This document shows positions 14,336-20,376 of a DNA stretch of 20,376 nt, piece by piece. Source of the stretch: Chitinophagaceae bacterium UBA4412 (GTDB lineage: Bacteria > Bacteroidota > Bacteroidia > Chitinophagales > Chitinophagaceae); NCBI GenBank assembly GCA_002400445.1, contig DGQO01000180.1, positions 1,864 through 22,239 on the forward strand, given 5' to 3'. The translations under genes were made by a program, and so were the position numbers. The notes below the pieces were generated by a model, which saw only the letters and a list, made by a program, of their open reading frames with translations, searched no databases and had not been told where the DNA came from. How positions within the stretch are numbered: position 1 is the stretch's first letter; each line of letters opens with the position of its first letter.

Positions 14336-15238
14336 TTATACTTCAGGTGGTGGATCTTGATCCAGCCACCTTTTTTTATAACTTGATTCGTACTTCCATT
14401 TCCAACGTCTGTGGCTCCAGAGGTAATTGTCCGGCTGGGCACGAATAGCATTTTCCAGGAAATTGCGGTAGAGTAAAGTAAGCTCCCCTTCCTTCATTTG
14501 ACCACCATGCGCTGTGATGAGCGTAAATGGAAAACGATAATAACCCCGGCGCAGTTTTTCCAGCGTACAAAAAAACACAACAGTATCATTTGCTCTTGCC
14601 ATTTTATCCGGTCCTGTAGCAAAAGGTGCCGGTCTGCCAAAAAAGTTTAACCAGTAGGAAACCTTTGGTACCGGTGGATTTTGATCTGCAATTAAGCCAA
14701 GCAAATATTGATGCCGGAACACATCTGGCCCTCTACCCTTCATATCCTGTACTGCCACCATTTGTGCGCTGCCCACCGTGCGCAACTTATAAAACAAGCG
14801 ATCCAGAGAGCGGTTTATAATTTTCAAATAAATGGCTACATACGGGTAATCTATCAGCGTAGCCATTGCCCGATGGCCATATTCCCAATTCATTTGATGC
14901 GCAAGATGAACCTGCACGTTACGTCCTTGCTGCATGTAATGATGCACCAGTTCAACGTCCATCTGTGCTCTCTTTGCAAATTGCTTTTTAGAAATGCTCA
15001 GCAGCTTAACCATTTCAACGAACGTATCAGCCAGATTTTTAAAAAACTGTTTAGCAATGGCATTCTTTTCCGCTTCAGATTTTTCAGGAAAGGCCTGGTC
15101 AAGGTTGCTTTGTACTACCTTTTTCCGATAACCCGTTACATGGTACAAAAAGAAAAAGATCAGGTTGCTCAGGCCATACAACACAAAGAAGGGAAGCAGG
15201 GAAATTAAATACAGTAAGCCATAGATGAGGTAGTACAT
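14336..15238 (-). CDS. LpxL/HtrB-like lysophospholipid/lipid A acyltransferase
   Basis: A 300-residue inner-membrane protein of the lipid A biosynthesis acyltransferase family (LpxL/LpxM), which transfers acyl chains to lipid A or related lipids on the cytoplasmic face. A membrane-anchoring N-terminus (about 3-33) is followed by the NLDQAFPEKSEAE stretch typical of the family and by HLAHQMNWEYGH, which gives the HX4E catalytic motif (His114, Glu119). Later blocks IADQNPP and FFGRPAPFATGPDKMA are also conserved; the end WSHRRWKWK is the usual C-terminal block. In Bacteroidetes some members act on other lipids, so the acceptor is uncertain. The ATG is at 15238, 36 bases after the nadB stop, so it is likely the last gene of an ispG-nadB-acyltransferase unit. 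No clear terminator follows on its own strand. Confidence 0.9.
   Translation of the reverse strand: MYYLIYGLLYLISLLPFFVLYGLSNLIFFFLYHVTGYRKKVVQSNLDQAFPEKSEAEKNAIAKQFFKNLADTFVEMVKLLSISKKQFAKRAQMDVELVHHYMQQGRNVQVHLAHQMNWEYGHRAMATLIDYPYVAIYLKIINRSLDRLFYKLRTVGSAQMVAVQDMKGRGPDVFRHQYLLGLIADQNPPVPKVSYWLNFFGRPAPFATGPDKMARANDTVVFFCTLEKLRRGYYRFPFTLITAHGGQMKEGELTLLYRNFLENAIRAQPDNYLWSHRRWKWKYESSYKKRWLDQDPPPEV
14346..14377 (+). terminator. Plus-strand terminator inside the 3' end of the convergent acyltransferase gene
   Basis: GGTGGTGGATC (14346-14356) pairs with GATCCAGCCACC (14359-14370) over 11 bp with one bulged G and a very tight loop, followed by seven T (14371-14377). It lies about 100 bases after the CstB-like stop but within the last codons of the opposite-strand acyltransferase gene (RWLDQDPPPEV). 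Confidence 0.55.
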
Positions 15239-15274
15239 GAGAATATCTAATAAGCAGTAATATGCATCAGCACG

Positions 15275-16882
15275 CTACAGTATGGTGTTCTGCAATATGG
15301 CGCTTCTATTTAAATGATCGGTATTGTAATGCAAGCCGCGGCTTTCTCTTCTAAGCTGTGCACATTTTACAATAAGGTATCCTACAGTAATCATATTTCG
15401 CAGTTCACAAAGTTGTGGAGATAACAAGGTTTTCTGGTACAACTGTTCTGTTTCCTCATGCAGAAGATCGAGGCGCCTGTTTGCCCGCTGTAGTCTTTTA
15501 TCATTGCGCACAATACCTACATAATCACTCATGAGCAACTTTAATTCTTTAAGGCTCTGGGTAATCAGAATCATCTCTGGCGGGGCGGTTGTACCCTCTG
15601 CATTCCAGTCTGGCACCTGGCTATCAGCAATTTTATTTTTGGTCACACTTGGATTCTTCACAGCATCGAGGTAGGCTCTATGGGCAAATACCATGGCTTC
15701 CAGCAGGGAGTTGCTGGCAAGGCGATTAGCGCCATGCAGCCCTGTACTGGCGCATTCTCCTGCAGCATATAAATGATGAATAGATGTGCGGCCCCACTCA
15801 TCTGTTTTTACGCCGCCGCAGCTATAGTGCGCCGCAGGAGACACAGGAATCATGTCTTTGCTCACATCTATACCGATCGAGAGACATTTAGCATGAATAT
15901 TTGGAAAGTGGTTTAAAAAATTTTCCTGGTTCATGTGCCTGCAATCCAGGTACACATACTCCGTACCATTAATTTTCATTTCATTATCAATGGCACGGGC
16001 AACGATATCTCTTGGCGCAAGATCTTTCCGGCTGTCATACCTCTCCATAAATGCTTCGCCATCCGCATTGCGGAGAATACCACCATCGCCCCGCACTGCC
16101 TCTGTGATAAGAAATGAATGTCCACGCAAGCCGGGCTCGTACAAGGCTGTGGGATGAAACTGGATGAACTCCATATTTTCTACTCGTCCTTTGGCACGAT
16201 AAAACATGGCAACACCATCGCCCGTAGCAATGGCAGGATTGGTAGTGCTGCGATAGACTTGCCCATTTCCCCCCGTAGCCATCAGCGTAATTCCCGCAAT
16301 AATTTTTTCAATTTTTTTTGAAGTAAGATTCATCACATATACTCCATAACATTCGATATCGGGTGTGGACTTGGTAACAAGATAACCGAGATGATGCTGG
16401 GTAATGAGGTCTACTACAAAACAATGGCTGATCATTTTGATATTGGACTGCTTTTCAATAGCTGCAAGCAACGCTCTTTCTGTTTCTGCACCGGTAATAT
16501 CTTTATGGTGCAAGATGCGGCTTTCACTATGGCCACCTTCTTTACCTAATTTGTAATCTCCATCCGGCTCTTTATCAAACAAAGCTCCCCAGGCAATCAG
16601 TTCATTAATTCTCTGCACTCCTTCTTTTACCACAAGCTCTACAATATGCGGATCACAAAGACCATCACCTGCAATCAGGGTGTCTTCAATATGTTTTTCA
16701 AAACTATCATTATCAAAATCCATTACTCCAGCTATGCCACCCTGTGCATACTTCGTATTGGTTTCATCACTCTGGGTTTTAGTTACTACTGTTACCTGCT
16801 TGTCCGGGCAGTGTTGTGCTACTTTAAGCGCATAAGTGAGGCCAGCAATACCGGAACCAATTACTAAAAAATCTGTTTGCAT
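15275..16882 (-). CDS. nadB: L-aspartate oxidase
   Basis: FAD enzyme that oxidises L-aspartate to iminoaspartate, the first step of de novo NAD synthesis; NadA then makes quinolinate (nadA is not in this window). The protein has 535 residues, the normal length. The FAD-binding start FLVIGSGIAGLTYALKVA (GxGxxG at 9-14) is followed by TKYAQGGIAGVM, GGHSESRILHHKD, FIQFHPTALYEPG, and AAHYSCGGVKTDEWGRTS, then HGANRLASNSLLEAMVFAHR, all diagnostic of the fumarate reductase/NadB superfamily, with the NadB form of the C-terminus. Start at the ATG 16882-16880. It follows ispG by 51 bases with only a weak 4-bp GC hairpin (16914-16927) between, so co-transcription is likely; both pathways use redox cofactors but a direct link is not shown. 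Confidence 0.96.
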   Translation of the reverse strand: MQTDFLVIGSGIAGLTYALKVAQHCPDKQVTVVTKTQSDETNTKYAQGGIAGVMDFDNDSFEKHIEDTLIAGDGLCDPHIVELVVKEGVQRINELIAWGALFDKEPDGDYKLGKEGGHSESRILHHKDITGAETERALLAAIEKQSNIKMISHCFVVDLITQHHLGYLVTKSTPDIECYGVYVMNLTSKKIEKIIAGITLMATGGNGQVYRSTTNPAIATGDGVAMFYRAKGRVENMEFIQFHPTALYEPGLRGHSFLITEAVRGDGGILRNADGEAFMERYDSRKDLAPRDIVARAIDNEMKINGTEYVYLDCRHMNQENFLNHFPNIHAKCLSIGIDVSKDMIPVSPAAHYSCGGVKTDEWGRTSIHHLYAAGECASTGLHGANRLASNSLLEAMVFAHRAYLDAVKNPSVTKNKIADSQVPDWNAEGTTAPPEMILITQSLKELKLLMSDYVGIVRNDKRLQRANRRLDLLHEETEQLYQKTLLSPQLCELRNMITVGYLIVKCAQLRRESRGLHYNTDHLNRSAILQNTIL

Positions 16883-16933
16883 ATCAACTTTGTTCGAAGT
16901 ATGAAAATTTTAACCCCGATGCAGGGGCAGTAT

Positions 16934-18925
16934 TCAGCCTCTGTCTATCCACACATTATTTTCTTTGAGCAGGCTAATGAGTTCATCTACTGCAACAGTA
17001 CTGTCTACATTTCTCTTTACGATTTCTTTGCCTTTATATAAAGTTATTTTGCCCGGCCCACTTCCTACATAGCCAAAATCTGCATCTGCCATTTCCCCGG
17101 GACCATTAACTATGCATCCCATCACCGCTATTTTCAAGCCTTTGAGATGGTGGGTTACATTTCGGATTTTAGCCGTTGTCTCCTGCAGATCAAACAATGT
17201 TCGGCCACAACTGGGGCAACTAATGTATTCTGTTTTAGAGATGCGGGTACGTACCGCTTGTAGTATGGAAAAAGAAGTGTTGTTTAAAAACTCCATGTTG
17301 TTCCGCATGGGAAGGTAAGTTCGGCCGGTTACAGCTTTATCTATTATTAAAGACGCATCATTTCTTAACCAGATGCCATCGCCCATACCATCTAAAAACA
17401 AAGCGCCTGCGCCAATGCTAAAATCAATAAGTTGTTTGTCAATTGTACTTTGACGGCTTTCTACTGCAATAACTACAGGCACCGGCATAGACAGGTTCAT
17501 GAGATGAGCAATAAAATCTCTCAACACCTGCACTGGATTTTCTGCATTGGCGTATGCACAAAACACCATGGTATCATCGTGTTTTACTGCTTCAAAAAAA
17601 TCACTGTGGTCAACTGTTGCATCAAGGCTTATAAAATTTTGCGTAGCAGAACGATGCTGTGCCGCCCGATAACTATGTTCATCATAAAGCGGGAAAATAT
17701 GAGATGGGGTTCCAAGTTGTACCCATGTTTTATAGTCGCAGACTACTTTTAAAGTTCCGGGTAGTGCAAAATTCACTTGCTTATCTGCAGTATATAAATA
17801 ATCTGCAGCAGCATCTGCAATATGCCATTTATCTGTGAGCACATCGTAAGTATATCCAATGGCCTGCAGGTCTTCTGGCAGAATCTCGGCCTTTTGCATG
17901 AAATCGGCAAATACTACAGGCACTTGCGCAGCACCAATATTTTGTACCGCATTTGTTTTCCGGCGCTTGTACTCAAAAGGATTGTAAGGCAATTTTTGTT
18001 CTGCCGATGATGTTGTATTCAGTAGCTCACTACTCCCGGCACGATTTGCGTAGCGTTCCACCAGGTCATTGCACACGGGGATTTCGAATTCCGGATCTTC
18101 TGTCAGACTCACCCGGATGGTATCACCAATACCATCTTCAAGCAGGGTGCCAATACCAATTGCACTTTTTATTCTGCCATCTTCACCATCACCAGCCTCT
18201 GTTACACCCAGGTGCAAAGGATAGCATTCGCCAAATTCATCCATCATGTGACGCACCAGCAAACGATAAGCCTGCACCATTACCAGGGGATTACTGCTTT
18301 TCATGCTCAACACAATCTCATGATAATTTAGACTGCGGGCAATGCGTAAAAACTCAAGGGCACTTTCTACCATGCCGTTTGCGGTATCACCATAACGGCT
18401 CATGATTCTATCACTCAGGCTACCATGATTAGTGCCAATACGCATGGCTGTGCCGTGTTCCTTACAAATATTTACAAGAGGTGTAAATCTTTCCCTGATG
18501 CGTTCTATTTCTTCAGCATATTCCGCATCAGAATATTCAATTTGTTCAAACTTCTTTTTGTCTACATAATTCCCTGGATTCACCCTTACTTTCTCAATGA
18601 TACCTGCTGCAATCTCGGCTGCATTTGGCGTAAAATGAATATCTGCTACAATGGGCGTTGTATACCCCTGCTGCCGCAGAGCTTCTTTTATGGGCAGAAG
18701 ATTTTCGGCTTCTTTTTTAGAAGGTGCTGTAATACGAACAAGTTCTGCCCCAGCCTCAATACACCGAATGCATTGCGCCACGGTATCGGCGGTCAGCATA
18801 GTGTCTGTAGTGGTCATCGTTTGCACCCGGATCGGTTCATTACCGCCAATGAAAAGATTACCGATGCGCACCCTGCGGGTGGGCAGGCGATGATAAGTAT
18901 GGAGAGATTCGCAATAAAACTGCAT
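16934..18925 (-). CDS. ispG: (E)-4-hydroxy-3-methylbut-2-enyl-diphosphate synthase, long form
   Basis: Iron-sulfur enzyme of the MEP pathway that converts methylerythritol cyclodiphosphate to HMBPP for isoprenoid (quinone, undecaprenyl) synthesis. At 663 residues it is the three-domain form known from Bacteroidetes, Chlamydia and plants, against about 370 residues in E. coli. The N-terminal TIM barrel (to about 275) shows RIGNLFIGGNEPIRVQTMTT, PIVADIHFTP and KVRVNPGNY. A less conserved insert spans about 290-540. The C-terminal domain binds the [4Fe-4S] cluster: CPSCGRTLFDL (Cys570, Cys573) and GCIVNGPGEMADADFGYVG (Cys604, Glu611). Start at the ATG 18925-18923, with the exact -7 element TAAATTTG 22 bases upstream. 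It is probably the first gene of a unit with nadB and the acyltransferase. Confidence 0.97.
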   Translation of the reverse strand: MQFYCESLHTYHRLPTRRVRIGNLFIGGNEPIRVQTMTTTDTMLTADTVAQCIRCIEAGAELVRITAPSKKEAENLLPIKEALRQQGYTTPIVADIHFTPNAAEIAAGIIEKVRVNPGNYVDKKKFEQIEYSDAEYAEEIERIRERFTPLVNICKEHGTAMRIGTNHGSLSDRIMSRYGDTANGMVESALEFLRIARSLNYHEIVLSMKSSNPLVMVQAYRLLVRHMMDEFGECYPLHLGVTEAGDGEDGRIKSAIGIGTLLEDGIGDTIRVSLTEDPEFEIPVCNDLVERYANRAGSSELLNTTSSAEQKLPYNPFEYKRRKTNAVQNIGAAQVPVVFADFMQKAEILPEDLQAIGYTYDVLTDKWHIADAAADYLYTADKQVNFALPGTLKVVCDYKTWVQLGTPSHIFPLYDEHSYRAAQHRSATQNFISLDATVDHSDFFEAVKHDDTMVFCAYANAENPVQVLRDFIAHLMNLSMPVPVVIAVESRQSTIDKQLIDFSIGAGALFLDGMGDGIWLRNDASLIIDKAVTGRTYLPMRNNMEFLNNTSFSILQAVRTRISKTEYISCPSCGRTLFDLQETTAKIRNVTHHLKGLKIAVMGCIVNGPGEMADADFGYVGSGPGKITLYKGKEIVKRNVDSTVAVDELISLLKENNVWIDRG

Positions 18926-18947
18926 AATATAATTTAAGTTCTGCAGG

Positions 18948-18976
18948 CAAATTTAGGAAAGCTTAAGCAGGATAAA
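18948..18976 (-). promoter_or_regulatory. ispG promoter
   Basis: On the minus strand: TTTA, a 17-base spacer, then TAAATTTG (18955-18948), an exact TAnnTTTG. It sits in the 63-base gap between the Bat gene and ispG, so ispG need not depend on the Bat transcript. No terminator hairpin is visible in the same gap. Confidence 0.5.
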
Positions 18977-18988
18977 GTTTCAGCAAGA

Positions 18989-20376
18989 TCACCAATCTTT
19001 CTCAGGCTTATTGGCTGATGCGCCATTTACTTTACGGAGTTTGTCCTGTAAGTTTTTTTCTTTTTCGAGAAGGGCTTTGAGTTTTTCTTCTGCCTCCTCC
19101 TTATTTATTTTTGACTGCTGCGGCTTTTGCTGCTGCTGTTTATTTTTATCCTTATCTGGCTGATCCTGCTTTTTTTTGTCTTTGTCCTTGTCTTGCTGCT
19201 GTTGTTGTTGTTTTTGCTGCTGCAAAGCTTTTTGTAAATTTTGCCTGGCGTCTTCATTTTGTGGATCTAAGCGCAGCGCCTGCTTATATGCTTCTATACA
19301 GTCTGGTATCTTCTTACTGTTCTGGAGTACCACACCTTTATTAAAATAAGCATTACTTTTTTTTGCCGGATCAGAAAGTTGTTGAATGGATTTGTCATAA
19401 GCACTAATGGCCTCCTGCGTTTTATCCGTTTTGTACAATGCGTTTCCTAAGTTGTATTGCGCTACTTCATTCTCCGGGCTTGTTTCCAACACTTTTTCAT
19501 AATCAGTACGGGCACCGGCATAATCAGATTTTTTATACCGGTCATTTCCTTCTTTGATCAATTGCTTATCACCCTGTGCAAATGAAGGTGGGCCAAGCAA
19601 GAGTACCAGGAATACAACTGCCGCTCCTTTTTCCATTTGCTTCATCATTTTCGTTTCAGATACAAACAGTTCAACGATCAATAAGAGCAGGGCAACTGCC
19701 AGGAAAATTTGAAAAAAGTTCCGGTAGTTCATCAATGATTCTTCTGTTACCGTGCGCTGGTGCAGGGTTGCAAGCTGGCTGGTAAGGCTTGCTACCACCT
19801 GCTCTGTACTGCTATAAAGCAGGTAGCTGCCCTTACCGTTTTTTGCCACCGACTGCAATAAACTTTCGTTCAATTTTGAGACAACGGTATTACCCTGTTC
19901 ATCTGTTTTAAACTGCCCGGTGCTGGCATCCATAATGGGAGAACCAGTTGTAGAGCCGATTCCTACAGTATAGATTACAACACCCTCTGCCGCCATTTGT
20001 TTAGCAATATCGTTTGCGGTCTCATCATGATCTTCTCCGTCCGTGATAAGCACTACAGCTTTATATTTTTTTTCCTGTGGGTTGAAAGAAGCAAAGCACA
20101 TTTTTAACGCATCGCCTATAACCGTGCCTTGTGTGGGCACGGATTGCGTACTGGCAGAAGAGAGATACATTTTTGCTGCAGCAATATCTCCCGTAAGTGG
20201 CATTTGCAGGTAAGCTTTGCCCGCAAAAATCACAATACCTACCCTATTGTTACCCAGCTTATCTATTAACCTACCCAGCATTTGCTTTGCCCGGTCAAGA
20301 CGGGTGGGCTTCACATCCTGGGCAAGCATACTCTTGCTCACATCGAGCGCAATCATCACATCAATGCCTGTTTTGG
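18989..20376 (-). CDS. BatB-BatC fusion: VWA domain, membrane segments and TPR (5' end off right edge)
   Basis: A VWA/TPR membrane protein of the Bacteroidetes Bat (aerotolerance) group. The frame enters from the right edge; the codons before the internal GTG at 20359 read KTGID, continuous with BatB sequence, so the start lies outside. Numbering from that GTG: a VWA domain at 1-about 200 with the MIDAS motif DVSKS (6-10) and ITDGEDHDE (105-113); a membrane segment at 215-233; then MMKQMEKGAAVVFLVLLLGP with SFAQ (238-262), which looks like a complete signal peptide; TPR repeats at about 264-380; and a tail rich in Gln, Lys and Asp (378-440). BatB and BatC are normally separate; here they are joined in frame with no stop. 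Bat proteins are thought to act in the periplasm in stress tolerance, though the mechanism is unclear. No batD follows; ispG is next. Confidence 0.88.
   Translation of the reverse strand, partial: KTGIDVMIALDVSKSMLAQDVKPTRLDRAKQMLGRLIDKLGNNRVGIVIFAGKAYLQMPLTGDIAAAKMYLSSASTQSVPTQGTVIGDALKMCFASFNPQEKKYKAVVLITDGEDHDETANDIAKQMAAEGVVIYTVGIGSTTGSPIMDASTGQFKTDEQGNTVVSKLNESLLQSVAKNGKGSYLLYSSTEQVVASLTSQLATLHQRTVTEESLMNYRNFFQIFLAVALLLLIVELFVSETKMMKQMEKGAAVVFLVLLLGPPSFAQGDKQLIKEGNDRYKKSDYAGARTDYEKVLETSPENEVAQYNLGNALYKTDKTQEAISAYDKSIQQLSDPAKKSNAYFNKGVVLQNSKKIPDCIEAYKQALRLDPQNEDARQNLQKALQQQKQQQQQQDKDKDKKKQDQPDKDKNKQQQQKPQQSKINKEEAEEKLKALLEKEKNLQDKLRKVNGASANKPEKDW

Noticed and set aside
16914..16927. CCCC/GGGG hairpin between ispG and nadB considered as a terminator
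   Set aside because: Only 4 bp and followed by TTAAAATTTT rather than a T run; an operon is the simpler reading.
17953..18405. Long open frame on the plus strand opposite ispG (150 codons)
   Set aside because: It mirrors the high-quality ispG coding frame, has odd composition rich in His, Cys and Pro, and resembles no family; a shadow of the real gene.
19110..19220. Repetitive CTG/TTG-rich stretch considered as a DNA repeat element
   Set aside because: It is the coding DNA for the Gln/Lys/Asp-rich tail of the BatC part; codon use explains the repetition.
1..20376. tRNA or rRNA genes, CRISPR arrays, insertion sequences, integrase or toxin-antitoxin genes
   Set aside because: No cloverleaf, regular repeat array, terminal inverted repeats with a transposase, or matching protein was found on either strand.

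Overview
The window looks like a chromosomal segment of a Bacteroidetes bacterium, most likely a Chitinophagaceae-like member of the Sphingobacteriia/Chitinophagia. The evidence is the gene set (DUF3098 beside ftsX, the long form of IspG, Bat VWA/TPR proteins, an RNA-polymerase-type greA without SD leaders, and a MBL-rhodanese protein), the A-rich sequences in place of Shine-Dalgarno sites, and repeated matches to the Bacteroidetes promoter -7 element TAnnTTTG in front of most transcription units. No rRNA, tRNA, CRISPR array, insertion sequence, phage gene or attachment site was recognised. Coding density is very high and base composition is even, so nothing suggests recent transfer.

Layout. 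1-1553 (minus): 5' part of leuS. 1554-1823: the only sizeable gene-free stretch, between divergent leuS and ftsX. 1824-6210 (plus): ftsX, a DUF3098 membrane protein, a terminator, uppP, a UMF1-type MFS transporter and a metallo-beta-lactamase-fold hydrolase. 6211-7993 (minus): a DUF3108 exported protein preceded by an overlapping UPF0104/lysylphosphatidylglycerol-flippase-like membrane protein. 8008-8592 (plus): ruvC, tightly divergent from the flippase-like gene. 8596-10954 (minus): a HIT hydrolase, greA with a terminator-like leader, a D-2-hydroxyacid dehydrogenase and ridA. 11026-12296 (plus): a reduced 3-hydroxyacyl-CoA-dehydrogenase-like gene overlapping tsaB. 12408-14248 (plus): an ArsR-type regulator, a terminator/promoter overlap and a CstB-like persulfide dioxygenase/rhodanese fusion. 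14336-18925 (minus): an LpxL-like acyltransferase, nadB and ispG. 18989-20376 (minus): a BatB-BatC fusion cut by the window edge.

Most of the genes are housekeeping: translation (leuS, tsaB), division and envelope (ftsX, uppP, acyltransferase), recombination (ruvC), transcription fidelity (greA), and NAD and isoprenoid precursors (nadB, ispG). I see no clear new multi-gene system. The points most worth a second look are regulatory or structural: a GraL-like terminator hairpin between the greA promoter and its start; an in-frame BatB-BatC fusion at which removal of one A would recreate two genes overlapping by ATGA; a cysteine-free ArsR regulator next to a CstB-like sulfur enzyme whose promoter sits inside the regulator's terminator; a 3-hydroxyacyl-CoA dehydrogenase relative lacking the Rossmann motif and the catalytic His; and a flippase-like gene whose conserved N-terminus has no ordinary start codon.
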